DNA of 64,000 bases from Canna indica (Eukaryota > Streptophyta > Magnoliopsida > Zingiberales > Cannaceae): NCBI GenBank assembly GCA_034359265.1, contig CP136896.1:66909501-66973500 (forward strand), in the 5' to 3' direction. Position 1 is the first letter of the stretch. The number at the start of each line of letters is the position of its first letter. The notes under the pieces are model-generated. The model did not search any database, was not told where the DNA came from, and worked only from the letters and a program-made list of their open reading frames with translations. Shown piece by piece: positions 11,728 to 22,671 of this stretch. The translations under genes were made by a program, and so were the position numbers.

Positions 11728-12080
11728 AAAAAATAATTTTGATTAATTTCACTCAATTTGGTATTTGAAATTTGATTCATTTTAATTTTTTAATAGTTCA
11801 AAAGAATTTTAAGTTAAACTAATCACATTCTATATAATAATAATATGTGTTCTTACCGTTAACAATTATCAAATATCTTGTGATTTATTTTAATTAAGAG
11901 CAAATATTTACTTGTTATCGTGGTATTGAAATAAAGGAAGAGGGAGGAGGGGAGGGGGCAAATATATTAATTTGGGAAAGGAGGGGAGCAAAATTGTCCT
12001 TATCCCTCTACATTAAGAGAAACATCTCAAATGTGAGGGGAGCAATTGTCCCCATTCTTCATAAAGTAGCTTCGCCCCTG
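11728..12080. repeat. Dispersed repeat, copy B, ending in CAGGGGCGAAGC (on minus strand)
   Basis: Shares ordered blocks with 5985-6215 in the same orientation. It carries GGGGAGCAAAATTG and GAGGGGAGCAATTG stretches, and its right edge reads CTTCGCCCCTG, so on the minus strand the repeat begins CAGGGGCGAAGC. Plant non-autonomous DNA elements often begin with CAGGGGC-type ends, so this may be one terminus of such an element. The opposite terminus was not found. Confidence 0.45.
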
Positions 12081-12170
12081 CCTGGTAATTTGATTGTCGT
12101 CAACAACTAGCTCAAGACGCTTAAGAGAAAATAATAGAATATGATATCCTATAATTAGTCAACACACTTC

Positions 12171-12691
12171 TAGGGATGTCAATGGGGCGGGACGGGTACG
12201 GGGGTTCCTATTCGCTACCCGCCCTTGTGAAAATAAACGGGTATCCGCTACCAGTTTATTCTCCGCGGATATCAAAAATAGGTACTCATTTAATTATCCG
12301 CGGGGGGACGGATATCCACGGGTATTGGCGGGTACCCATTACACTTAAAAATAAATAAATAATAATATTTTAATAACACTTTAACTCTTTAAGTATTTTG
12401 ATAACAACTTCATTTTGATAAACATAGAATATTTTGATAACAACATCATCATAAGATTTCAAAATATAAAATATACGTGTATTAAATTATATTAGGATTT
12501 TTTAGTATATGTACCAAGGATAATATTATAATTTATTAATTCTCACGGGTAATGGGTACCCGTAGGTACGAGTACTATAATACCCTTACCCGTCCCATAT
12601 AATAAACAGGTAAAAAAATTACATGTGGAATCCCCGAGGGTAAAAAGCTACCCCCCATACCCGTCATAAACGGGTAATATTGTCATCCCTA
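12171..12691. mobile_element. hAT-like MITE, TAGGGATG family
   Basis: Begins TAGGGATGTCAA and ends TTGTCATCCCTA. The subterminal regions are rich in CGGGTA and its complement, and the core is AT-rich. It is the same family as 16519-17174, which has a perfect 8-bp target duplication. Here the flanks (CACACTTC and ACCACTCC) match only approximately, suggesting an older insertion. Non-coding. Confidence 0.78.
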
Positions 12692-13414
12692 ACCACTCCT
12701 GTCTAAGGGTTCTTGAGACATTGGAATTTGTATTGAAATGAGAAGACAAGAAATTTGTATATCCATCATCGCTGCTAATATATGTTTATTTCAAGTTTGC
12801 TTAGATGTTTAGCAATATCAAATTTAGCACAAGTGGTTACTGGTTGGTGTAATTAAACAAGTGTCATAAAAGAAAATTCTTTTACATAAAAAAGGGATAA
12901 TAGACTAAAAAATCACAAGATTTGCAAAAATTTTATGTTCTATCTGCGTTTTCAAAATTCGTTTGTAAATGCATAATCTTTACATCCGTTTATGCCATCT
13001 ATCAAATCGTCAAACATCGTCTCAACTTAGCTGACATGGAGGAAAATGATGCTCGCGTGGCTAATATATGACCCCATTTTTTTTTTGTCTTCTCTTCTTT
13101 CTCCCGACTGCTGCCATCTTTTTCCTTTTCCTCCTCCACCTCCACCGTCCCAAAGAGTTGAATGATCACCCCGACGCCGCAACGCCGCCAAGCGTCGGCC
13201 GGTCTCCTAGATCGCGTTGCTGCCGCCACCACACGACACGACGATGATGAGCAGATACAACGTCTGCGGCCTACCGTTGGGGCGCGACACTAGGGCCTTG
13301 GGATCTAGAGATGCCTCGATCACCACCTCCTCCTCCTTCTCCGCCCCATCCGAGACCCGCTTCTGATAGTCAAAATCAGAATAACCATGGAGAGAGCCTG
13401 TATTTCCAACATGG
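12692..13414. other. Left flank of the copia element; possible captured gene fragment
   Basis: AT-rich to about 13100, then a GC-rich segment (13100-13400). On the minus strand it reads KRVSDGAEKEEEVVIEASLDPKALVSRPNG near 13280-13370. A diverged copy in opposite orientation is at 21240-21320 on the other side of the copia element (KRVLNGAEKKKEVVIE). I do not recognise the protein family, and no complete gene is seen. The copia target site lies at 13410-13414. Confidence 0.4.
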
Positions 13415-13779
13415 TGAAGGCGTACCAGCTTCGACTGATACAAAGAAGGAAGCCTCGACTGATATGAAGGGAAGAAGGGAAGCAGAGTTAGGTAATGACA
13501 GTTGATTTAAGAAATGACTGAAGAGGGTAACTGGCGAGTGATGAATTAATGTAATAAGTGATTGAGGGTATTTATGTAATTTTGTTTTTTCAAATAAGCT
13601 GCAGCATATAAAGAATGAAAAGAACTCTTCTGGTAATAGCGCAGAGCGCAACCATTTCATTTTGTTTTCTCCAGTTTTACATTTTGATATGGATTTACAA
13701 TCTGTAATAGGATCTCAGTGAATTGAATTGATTGCAATGTCATTTGATCAAATCTTGTGTTGAGTTCGATTTTTCATCA
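13415..13779 (+). repeat. Copia 5' LTR
   Basis: Begins TGAAGGCG and ends CATCA. It is nearly identical to 20449-20808. A TATA-like TATAAAG lies at 13607-13613, so transcription would start within the LTR a short distance downstream. Preceded by target duplication CATGG. Confidence 0.95.
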
Positions 13780-13791
13780 TGGTATCAGAGC
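13780..13791 (+). other. Copia primer-binding site
   Basis: TGGTATCAGAGC lies immediately after the 5' LTR. It is complementary to the 3' end of initiator methionine tRNA, the usual primer for first-strand synthesis in plant copia elements. Confidence 0.93.
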
Positions 13792-13826
13792 AAGGAGATC
13801 AGTGATCCAGAAGATCCCCAAATTAG

Positions 13827-14852
13827 ATGGCAAGAAATCGGAGGTCCCAATCAATCCGATTCGTAGTTGGCGAATCGGGGAACAACGTGGAGATCAGCAC
13901 GCCTATGAATGAGACAGAATATGAAGATGATCCGTTCATCGTTCACGGCAGTGACGCTCTAAGTATTGTTCTTGTCTCCGCAAAGCTAAGTGGACACGAA
14001 AACTTCCTCCCTTGGCGTGAATCCATGTTAATTTCTTTGTCTGCAAAGAATAAAGTAGGTTTTATTAATGGAATGATCTGCGTTCCTGAGCAAAATAGCT
14101 TGAAATATCAAGCGTGGGAGAAGTGTAATGACCTGGTAAGGTCATGGATAATACATTCAATTGCGCCAGAATTGACCTTGAGCGTTCTGTACGCTAAGAC
14201 CGCAGCTGAAATGTGGGTGGATTTGGAAGATCATTTCGGCAAAAGCAATGAGCCGAGGATTTTTGAGCTGAAGGCGCAGATTAACACAATGAGACAGATG
14301 AATTTGTCCATAGCTGCATAGTACACCAAGCTCAAATCTTTGTGGGATGAGCTCGATGCAGTCGAAAGCTTAAAATGTGATTGTGGTGTAGGAAGAGAAA
14401 TGCAAATCAAAGACCGCATGACTCAATTCGTTATGGGGTTGAATGAATGCTACATTGGTGTGAGAGGTCAAATACTGTTGATGAAACCTCTCCCGAACTT
14501 GAAGCAAGCTTATTCATTTCTGGAGCAAGAAGAATCCCAGAGAAAAATTAGGATACAGATAAATGCAAACGTAGATGGCGTAGCTCTTAACAGTGTCAGG
14601 AAACAGGGAGAACAATACCCAGCCAAGAAGTATTGTGACTATTGCAGGAGGGCAGGTCACACAAGGGAAAACTGCTACAAGATACATGGATATCCTTCTG
14701 GGAGCTCAAATTACAAAGGCAAACAAAAGTTTGCAAATCAACCTAATGATAAACTGGTGAACAACACAGTCACTGAAGCTGATGAACACAAGAGTGAACC
14801 CTCCAACACAAAAAAGGAAGAGGAAGACCATGGGGGCTTCACTGAAAAATAG
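13827..14852 (+). pseudogene. Copia gag pseudogene
   Basis: ATG at 13827, 48 bp after the primer-binding site. The capsid-like region includes GHENFLPWRESMLISLSAKNKVGFINGM, typical of the copia gag N-terminal part, and the downstream UBN2-like region includes AEMWVDLEDHFGKSN. A TAG stop at about 14320 interrupts it, after which the frame continues with YTKLKSLWDEL. The nucleocapsid zinc knuckle CDYCRRAGHTRENC (CX2CX4HX4C) is at about 14636-14675. The frame ends in TAG at 14850. The product would package element RNA. The internal stop makes it non-functional unless read through. Confidence 0.88.
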
Positions 14853-16518
14853 TACAACACACTGCTGAGCTTATTCAAAAGCAAGAACGCAATAGTGAAC
14901 ATGGCAGGTAAATGTTTATGCAATTCTGTGGAAATGAAAGAAATAAAATGGATTCTAGATAGTGGCTCGACAGACCACATTGCCTCAAGCAATGTGGACT
15001 TAAAGGATGTCATGAAGTCATATGGTAACGAAAGAATATCTTTACCAAATGGCACCACAATACCCGTGAAAGGTATAAGGATAGCATTTATAAATGAACA
15101 TATCTATCTTGCAAACACACTATTAGTTTCAGGTTTTCATTTTAATCTATTATCAGTAAGCAAGCTTACCAAACAGTTGAACTGCTCAATAACCTTCAAT
15201 CCCACTAACTTCTTCATTCAGGACCTAGTTTCGAAGAAGATAGTGGGGATTGGTGAAGAAAAGGGTGGACTTTACACATTAGGAGAGAGTAACAATAAAG
15301 GCAACATCAATGACAAGCGAAGAAGGGTGATGGCAACAGTTCTAGATGCACACACCTTGTGGCATCTTAGATTAGGGCATATACCTATTGATAAAATGAA
15401 ATTGTTATCAGGAGCTATACCTGATTTGAAATGCATTCCTGAGTTTTTATGCAACATCTGCCCAATTGCAAAGACTTGTAGACTGCCTCTTAAGCTCAGT
15501 ATAAATAAAGCAGCTTGTTGTTTTGAGTTGATACATTGCGATGTATGAAGTCCTTACAATGTTAAAACTCATGATATCTGTTCATACTTTTTGACGATTG
15601 TTGATGACCATTCGAGAGCAACTTGGACCTACTTGTTTGCATACAAGAGTCAAGTTCCTGACATATTAATCAGTTTTATCGTAATGGTGAACAAACAGTT
15701 TGATAGCAGTGTGAAAGTTGTCAGAACTGATAATGGATCCGAGTTTTTAAATCAACCAGTGAAGAGGTTTTTCTCCGACAATGGAATTGTACACCACAAC
15801 TCCTGCGTGGAAACACCACATCAGAATGTTGTGGTTGAGAGGAAGCACAAGGCACCTCTTAGAGGTGGCAAGGTGCCTTAGGTTCCAAGCTCAATTACCC
15901 ATAGAACTCTGGGGTGAATGTATTCAAACTGCTACCTATTTGATAATTAGGATGCCAAGTAGCAAACTAAACAATAAGAGCCCATATGAAGTCCTGTACA
16001 AGAAGACACCTAGCCTAGAACATCTGAGAGCCTTTGGCTGCTTGTGCTTTGCGAGCACTTTAAGGCATGGAAGAAGTAAGTTTGATGCCAGAGGAAAGGA
16101 GACAGTCTTCATTGGGTATCCATATGGGAAGAAGGGGTATAAAATATATGAACTTGAGAGCAAACAGATATCAGTGTCAAGGGATGTGAAATTTCATGAA
16201 CACATATTTTCATTTCATGAAAAATGCAAACACAAGATAGTATACCCCTTACCTATAGAGAAAAATGAAGTGGTTTATCATGAAGAAGGTGACAGCCAGG
16301 TAAGGAAGGTGCCTAGGATTCATGATGAAAAGGAAAACATGAGTACTCGTCAGACACAAATGTGGATGTTGACACCATTGATATTGGTGAGCAAGAAGAG
16401 TTCAGATGTAGAACCTTGGCAGAACCAATAGTGGAAAGTACCATGCAAGACAGGGATGAGTCTCGGCTTCATCTCAGGCAAAGCAGAAGAGAAGTGAGGA
16501 TGCCAGTGAAGTACCAGG

Positions 16519-17174
16519 TAGGGATGTCAACGGGGCGGGTTCGGGGCGGATAGTGCCACACCCGCACCCGCACCCGTTTACTAAACCCGTCTCCCGTACC
16601 CGCACCCGCGATGGATATCCATCACCCGCACCATCGCGAGTAATTGATACCCGCGAATATCCGCGGATACCCATTTAATATATGACAAGAATTTTTATTT
16701 TATTATAATAGTATACCACCAATGATTCTCATTTCACCACTATTAATAACTTAGTTGAGAAACATTAATCCATAAAATAAACTACGTAACAATTAAATTC
16801 TAAATCATAAAATTATCTTAAGAAATATCAATAATCATTTATGCAACATTAAATTTAAAACCAAAATTAAATTTAAAATCAAGGTACTTTCAATTAAAAT
16901 TGAAAATTGATATCCTTGAAAATATATTATATTTAGATTTATTTTTAAATTTTCCATTAAATATTAATATATAAAATTATAAATTTAATTTTTCATATAT
17001 ATTGGCGGGTAGCGAGTATTCGCGGGTGTGGATAGTATAGTATATATACCCGCACCCGTTTATTAAATGGGTAAAAATTTATACCTGTACCCGTACCCGT
17101 GGGTATAATATGTTTACCATACCCGAACCGTGTCGGGTAAATATTCGCGGGTACGGGTAATATTGTCATCCCTA
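16519..17174. mobile_element. hAT-like MITE nested in copia pol
   Basis: Starts TAGGGATGTCAACGGG and ends ATTGTCATCCCTA. Perfect 8-bp target duplication GTACCAGG at 16511-16518 and 17175-17182. Subterminal regions are packed with CACCCGCACCCG and GGGTA motifs, and the centre is AT-rich. No coding capacity. 8-bp duplications plus TAGGG...CCCTA ends fit the hAT superfamily. It is the same family as 12171-12691. It disrupts the region between copia integrase and reverse transcriptase. Confidence 0.92.
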
Positions 17175-17888
17175 GTACCAGGATTACATATGTAATTCCT
17201 TGGTGAATCCTCCTCCTGTCAAAACTATGAAGGAGACATCACCTTATCCAATTCAAAGATACATGAATCAGTGTAAGATGACAGTGACCCACCAGAGATT
17301 TTTGGCATCCATAGATGTGCACCATGAGCCCAAGAATTACTCGGAAGCAATGTCACACCCAACTTGGAGGAAGTCCATGAAAGAAGAGATAGATGCACTC
17401 GAAAGCAATGACACATGAAGTGTTTGTAAATTGCCCTCATGAAAGACTCCAATAGGGTGCAAGTGGGTATATAAAATCAAATTCAAGCAAGATGGAAAGG
17501 TGGATAAATATAAATCTAGGCTTGTGGCAAAGGGATACACCCAAGTAGAGTAGGGATGACAATTTTATCCGCATCCGTCAATTAAAAACTGCATCCGTAC
17601 TGTATCCGATCCGTATCTGCAAGTAAAAACGAATATGGATACGGATATGGATCTAGAAATTTTATATCCGCGCGGATACGGTGCGAATATGGATTTGCCT
17701 GTGTATCCGCACCATATCCGCACCGTATTCGCACCGCTTATCCGCCTCTTGTTAATTACTATTTTGCCCATATATACAATATACATATATGAGGGCTATA
17801 TTGTAATTTTATATTATATATATATATATATATTATATCTAAAATTTCAAATATTTAATATTATAAATTAGAATTTCTAATGAATACC

Positions 17889-18240
17889 CTAAATCCCTAA
17901 TCTATTCGCATCGTTGCGCCCTCCCCCCTCCCGAACGCGGAACACCGTCAAATTCTCCAACTCAAATAGATCGGAGCTCGAATAGCTCATCTCCTGTTCC
18001 TCATCCTCCTCTGTCACCCCCCTCAGCAACTCCTCCACCCTCCTCTTCGCCTCCATTGCCGCCGCCGATGGCCTCTCGTACATCTCCGTGCCGTCACAGC
18101 TCATCCACTGATCCACTTGCTCTCGTCTTCCGCGTTGCATAGTTTCCACCTCTCTCCCCAAAAGGCCTCGCGGAAAGCCGGCCATCGTCTCCCTTCCCTC
18201 TCCCGGAGCCCTAGGTTCCTCCTTTTGTCGTTCTTCTTCC
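17889..18240 (-). pseudogene. Captured gene fragment with SSSDLFELENL motif
   Basis: A minus-strand frame reads AMEAKRRVEELLRG, an acidic stretch, then SYSSSDLFELENLTVF and stops at 17889. The Ser-rich/acidic SSSDLFELENL motif resembles the C-terminal part of BIG GRAIN 1-like or phytochrome-kinase-substrate-like plant proteins; I cannot tell which. It follows the malectin-like fragment on the same strand inside the same element, so the element joined pieces of two unrelated genes. No intact gene remains. Confidence 0.45.
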
Positions 18241-18339
18241 TCCTTGTCCTGCTCCGAACCCTCACTGTAGGCTCCAAGCTCGACCGCCTCCTCCCCTTCT
18301 CCCCCCTTCCTTGCTCCACCACCTCCTCTTCACAGCAAT

Positions 18340-18770
18340 CAGTGTGGGCGGTGGCGGTGAAATGGTGATGGCCTGATGGGCTCGTACTCATCATCGGATG
18401 CATCGGTTCTGTTGCTGAGCCCGTCGCGGGCGACGAAGACCTCCATCGCGCTGATGAGCGGCGGAAGAGTGGCCTCCGGCGTGGCCCTCAAGGTGATGTT
18501 GGTGCTCGCCGATGTGTCTGTCACTAGGATCCAGCACTCGGCCGCGCTTTGGTACGACGGGTTGTGGTAGTGTCCATGATCTCGTTGTCGACGTAAATCT
18601 GGAAGGAATTGTTGTCGTTGGAGCCCAGTTGACTCATCTCGGCAAAGTAGAGGTTCACGTAGGCGAAGACAGGGTTGTCCGCCGGGAGAATGTGAGAAAT
18701 GTGGAGGGTGAGTTCTAGAGGCAGCCCGATGGAAATATGGAATGGGGTACCAGCCATGCCTCAACTTCAG
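18340..18770 (-). pseudogene. Captured malectin-like domain fragment
   Basis: Two overlapping minus-strand frames together give NPVFAYVNLYFAEM, then SFQIYVDNEIMD, then AAECWILVTDTSASTNITLRATPEATLPPLISAMEVF. This matches the pattern of malectin-like domains of plant receptor kinases (YVYLHFAE..., ...FNIYLNG..., ...LPPILNALEIY). A frameshift separates the halves and neither a kinase domain nor a signal peptide is present. The fragment lies wholly inside the hAT-like element 17551-19102, so it is most simply a transduplicated piece of a host gene. Confidence 0.7.
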
Positions 18771-20440
18771 CTAGGAGTACAAGGCGGAGAGCGAGGCGGC
18801 ACGCAGAAGTCGGCGGAGAAAGTACTTGCTCGTAGTGGTTTCCGGTGGGCTCAACCAGCAGAGGAACCAGATCGTCGATGTTGTGGTGATCGGTCGTATT
18901 TTAATATTTTTTTAAATACGGATGCAGATACGAATGCGGTGTGGATATCCGTATTTGAAGCGGTGCAGATATGGATATTCATATTCATATCCGCAGCGGA
19001 TATGGTGCGGATACGGTGCGGATACGGATGTACGGATATGGGGTGCGGTGCGGATGCGGATAATGCACTATCCGCACCGTATCCGATCCGTTGCCAGCCC
19101 TAAAGAGAGGGTATAGACTATCAAGATACCTTTGCTCCGATATCCAAATTAGCCACAGTCAGATTGATCCTAGCAATTGCCACTGCATCAAACTGGTCAT
19201 TATATCAACTAGACGTGAACAACGCCTACCTTCATGGAGATCTTGAAGAAGAAGTCTATATGGATTTACCCCCGGGACATGGAAATCCAAATGAAAGGAA
19301 GGTGTGCAGATTGAAGAAGTCATTGTATGGCTTGAAACAAGCTGGTAGACAATGGTTCTCAAAGTTGTCTACCAGCATAAAGGGACAAGGATACATCCAA
19401 AGTTATTGTGATCCGTGCCTGTTCATCAAACAAAGTGGTAAGAAAATTATGGTTGCATTAGTATATGTTGATGACATTATACTAACAGGCTCAGATGAAG
19501 AGGGCATTAAGCAACTCAAGAAGTATCTAGACAACTAGTTCAAGATAAAGGATTTGGGGTTACTAACCTACTTCTTAGGATTGGAGGTGCAAAGAACCAG
19601 TAAGGGGCTGCACATAAGCCAACGTAAGTACATTTTTAACTTACTATCAGATATGAAACTCTTGGATTGCAAACCAAAATCCACCCCTTTGATGCTGAAT
19701 AGCAAAAGGGGCAAAAGTATCATGGAAGAAGATGAACAATACACTATACATTGATCATTCTGCATATAGAACACTAGTGGGGAAATTGCTTTATATGACC
19801 GTGACAAGACCGGACATTGTGTACAACGTACACCAATTAAGTCAGCAAGTTCAAAGTTCCAAAAATAGTCACTACCGAGTTGCTTTAAGGGTTCTCAAGT
19901 ACTTGAAAGGAACTATAGGCTTGGGATTATTCTATCCATCAAACTGTGAAGTATTAGTTTTAGGGTTTTCGGATGCTGATTGGGGAACCTGTGCATTGTC
20001 TAGAAGGTCAATTTCTGGATATTTGATGAAGATAGGAAGCTCAACAGTGAACTAGAAGCGCAAGAAACAGTCTACTGTGAGTAGGTCAAGTGTTGAGAGT
20101 GAACTCATATCACTCTCCAGCACAACAGCAGAGCTGATTTGGACCAGGAATGTCCTTAATGAGCTGGGGTTTGAATGTAAATAAGCCATACCTCTCTATT
20201 GTGATTCGCAAAGTGCATTACACATTACAGAGAACCCGGTCTTTCATGAGCGAACAAAACATTTGGAAGTCGATTGCTATTTCGTCAGGGAAAGATTTCA
20301 GGCAAAGATTATCAGACCTTTATACATTCCCAGCCGAGAACAGCCGACTGATATCTTGACGAAATCTCTACCAGCACCTCAGCATAAATACTTGGCCTCA
20401 AAGTTGGGAATGGAGAATCAATTCTCAACTCTGCCAACTT

Positions 20441-20448
20441 GCGGGGTG
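20441..20448 (+). other. Copia polypurine tract
   Basis: GCGGGGTG directly before the 3' LTR (TGAAGG at 20449). Its position and purine richness fit the plus-strand primer site. Confidence 0.7.
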
Positions 20449-20808
20449 TGAAGGCGTACCAGCTTCGACTGATACAAAGAAGGAAGCCTCGACTGATATG
20501 AAGGGAAGAAGGGAAGCAGAGTTAGGTAATGACAGTTGATTTAAGAAATGACTGAAGAGGGTAACTGGCGAGTGAGGAATGTAATAAGTGATTGAGGGTA
20601 TTTCTGTAATTTTGTTTTTCAAATAAGCTGCAGTATATAAAGAATGAAAAGAACTCTTCTGGTAATAGCGCAGAGCGCAACCATTTCATTTTGTTTTCTC
20701 CAGTTTTATATTTTGATATGGATTTACAATCTGTAATAGGATCTCAGTGAATTGAATTGATTGCATTGCCATTTGATCAAATCTTGTGTTGAGTTCTATT
20801 TGTCATCA
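20449..20808 (+). repeat. Copia 3' LTR
   Basis: Near-identical to 13415-13779, differing by about eight substitutions, a 4-bp gap near 20575 and a 1-bp gap in a T run. Followed by target duplication CATGG. Confidence 0.95.
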
Positions 20809-21660
20809 CATGGTGAGAGCCTGCAATCATAATAAACAAAATCCCACTAACAGTCAAAATCATAGTGGCTTTGAAATTTCAATTCCTGTTTTAATCGTTG
20901 CGCGGAAGACCACCATGGGAAGTAAAAGCATGTCATTACCTTCACTTTCAGATCTAGGAAATAAGGACTTGGTATCAAAGCTACAGGTCAGACCATCCAA
21001 AAGTGAACCATTCGAGAGAGACGACTTCTAGTTCAACCAAGGTGATGGGCATGCTTCACCTTCCTCTGTGACATATGTTCTGACAGATTGGTTTTGGGAA
21101 TCATGAACCCTCATGCAATGAGGAAAGTCATACTTTGCCACTGCAAAATGATCATTCTGATGAGTTCTTTGTTCATTTGCCATCAATGAGGAAGGCCCGC
21201 TTCTACTTCTTCCCAGCGTCGACAAAGGAGAGCACCAAGTCGTGGTCTTTCTTCGATCGAGAGAAGCGGGTCTTAAATGGGGCGGAGAAGAAGAAGGAGG
21301 TAGTGATCGAGGTGGCAACAACGGTACGCATCCGCCGGAGTCAATGAGGAGGGGCTCAGAGGTGATGCGACTGCCCTCGAGGGAGCCATCGTCCATGAAC
21401 TCGGGCAAGATCTAGATGGGGAGGTGGACAAGGCGGAGGTTATGGTAGTGCCGGTGATGGTGGATGAGGAAGAAGAGACAGATTGCTCGATTGTGGCCTT
21501 GACATTAGTGGAGGAAGAATTTTTTTTGTTAAATGACAACTAACAAAAGAGCTGTCCTAAAAAAACAAATGCAAATATGGCTTAAAAGTTAGGTAATACG
21601 GTGCAGATATCGCATTATCTGCATTTGCACCGCATCTCACATTCGTGCTCAGGGTGGTCA
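20809..21660. other. Right flank of the copia element, no intact gene
   Basis: Contains a short plus-strand frame (about 20919-21029) with MGSKSMSLPSLSDLGNKDL, and at 21135-21345 a frame with KSWSFFDREKRVLNGAEKKKEVVIEVA. The latter resembles, in inverted orientation, the segment at 13280-13385. The family is not recognised. Frames are short and broken, so this is at most a gene relic. A stretch with GGTGCAGAT-type motifs near 21598-21645 resembles hAT-like subterminal sequence but has no ends. Confidence 0.35.
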
Positions 21661-22223
21661 TCATTGAACCCTACCGTTGTATTTTATGAAAAATCCAAGA
21701 GTAGGGATCATGGGCCCTTCCTGACGACCTAACCTCCGGCCCGATCCCAGCATTCATTTTCACCATCGACCTGAACAGAAACTCCAACCGCCATCGATAA
21801 GCCAAAAAACTAGGGGCCAAAGAGACTTGCTTGTCGTCGAAGGAAACCTCAAAGCACCAGACACTAAAAGCGTGAGGAAAAGTTTGAAAACAGAGGGGAA
21901 GAAATTGCTTTGAAGGCAATAAACCCCCCATCGGACGGTCAGCAATCACACCACAAACAAATCCCAGCCAATCAAGCCAGCTAAACGATGGGTTCCTAGA
22001 AAATCGCAAGGATCCGTGTGAACACTTTCCCTGCCATGATTACTCCTCTAAATCAAAAAGACAAGAGCTGATCAGGAGTCGCCACGAAGGAAGAAAAACC
22101 CTACCACTAAGCTGTCATGTTAGGCGCAAAAGTTGAAAAGACACAAAAATAACACCACAAAGATATGCCAATTTGATTCACTCTAATTACAGATAAGTTT
22201 GCCACACGTCAACCTAGGAGCCA
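21661..22223. other. Probable retrotransposon-derived sequence, no gene called
   Basis: Upstream of the minisatellite and the gypsy-type LTR. A minus-strand frame (21671-22009) has no recognised domain. Its position suggests internal sequence of the same LTR element, but no diagnostic motif was seen. Confidence 0.3.
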
Positions 22224-22671
22224 AGCTCGGCCTCTATGGTCGTCTTCTCTAGTTCGGCCTCTCTGGTCATCTGCTATAGTTTGGTCACTACGGTCGTTTG
22301 TTCCAGCTCAGCCTCTACGGTCGCTTGCTCCAGCTTAGCCTCTACGATCGCTTGCTCCAGCTTGGCCTTTATGGTCGTCTTCTCCAGCTCGACCTCTATG
22401 ATCGATTGCTCCAGCTCGATCTCTACGTTCGCTTGCTCATACTCGACCTCTATGGTCGCTTGCTCCAACTCGGCCTCTACAATCGCATGCTCTAGCTCGG
22501 CCTCTATAGTCGCTTGCTCGAGCTCGCCCTCTACGGTCGCCTGCTCCAACTCGGCCTCTACGGCCGCTTGCCCTGACTCGACCTCTTTGGTCACTTGCTC
22601 TAGCTCGGCCTCTACGGTCACATGCTCCAGCTCTACGATCACTTGCTCCAACTTGGCCTCTATGATGGCCA
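22224..22671. repeat. 27-bp minisatellite, about 16 copies
   Basis: Consecutive units of AGCTCGGCCTCTACGGTCGC plus TTGCTCC, each 27 bp, with point differences and one shortened unit near 22630. Because 27 is a multiple of three the minus strand stays open across the array (about 22274-22759) and encodes a nonapeptide repeat close to ELEQATVEA. No ATG precedes it in that frame. Tandem, not spaced, so it is not a CRISPR array. Confidence 0.9.

Larger units (their letters stand above)
17551..19102. mobile_element. hAT-like element carrying captured host-gene fragments
   Basis: Starts TAGGGATGACAATTTTATCC and ends CCGTTGCCAGCCCTA. It is flanked by AAGTAGAG on the left and a similar AA(A)GAGAG on the right, an imperfect 8-bp duplication. 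Removing it rejoins the copia reverse transcriptase frame (KGYTQVE to GIDYQDTF). Subterminal arrays of ATCCGCACCGTATCCG-type motifs occupy both ends. Between them lies GC-rich DNA (17880-18890) unlike the element ends, with coding remnants of two host genes on the minus strand. Confidence 0.85.
14895..20449 (+). pseudogene. Copia pol pseudogene (PR, INT, RT, RNase H)
   Basis: Protease: WILDSGSTDHI near 14950. Pre-integrase: HLRLGHIPIDKM and the CNIC zinc residues near 15360-15470. Integrase catalytic core: IVDDHSRATWTYLF, VVRTDNGSEF and the third acidic residue region near 15830, where a frameshift near 15850 breaks the frame. Integrase C-terminal part: FVFIGYP-like FIGYPYGKKGYK near 16110. 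Reverse transcriptase N-terminal part: 17200-17550, including CKWVYKIKFKQDGKVDKYKSRLVAKG. It resumes at 19105 after a nested element with QLDVNNAYLHGDL and the catalytic YVDDIILTGSD (about 19467). RNase H: SDADWGTCALSRRSISGY near 19970 and DILTKSLP near 20350. Stops lie at about 15546, 17416, 19538, 19752, 20053 and 20180. Two hAT-like insertions interrupt it. Confidence 0.92.
13415..20808 (+). mobile_element. Ty1/copia LTR retrotransposon with nested insertions
   Basis: Complete structure with two 360-365 bp LTRs, a perfect 5-bp target duplication CATGG (13410-13414 and 20809-20813), a primer-binding site just inside the 5' LTR, and a purine-rich tract before the 3' LTR. Internal order is gag, protease, integrase, reverse transcriptase, RNase H, which is the copia order. 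Two hAT-like elements (16519-17174 and 17551-19102) are nested in the coding region; without them the element is about 5.2 kb, the usual copia size. Multiple stops and frameshifts make it non-autonomous. The LTRs differ by about eight substitutions and two small indels, roughly 2 percent, indicating fairly recent insertion followed by decay. Confidence 0.95.

Noticed and set aside
22224..22671. Possible CRISPR-like repeat array
   Set aside because: Units are contiguous 27-bp repeats without unique spacers, in plant DNA. It is a minisatellite.
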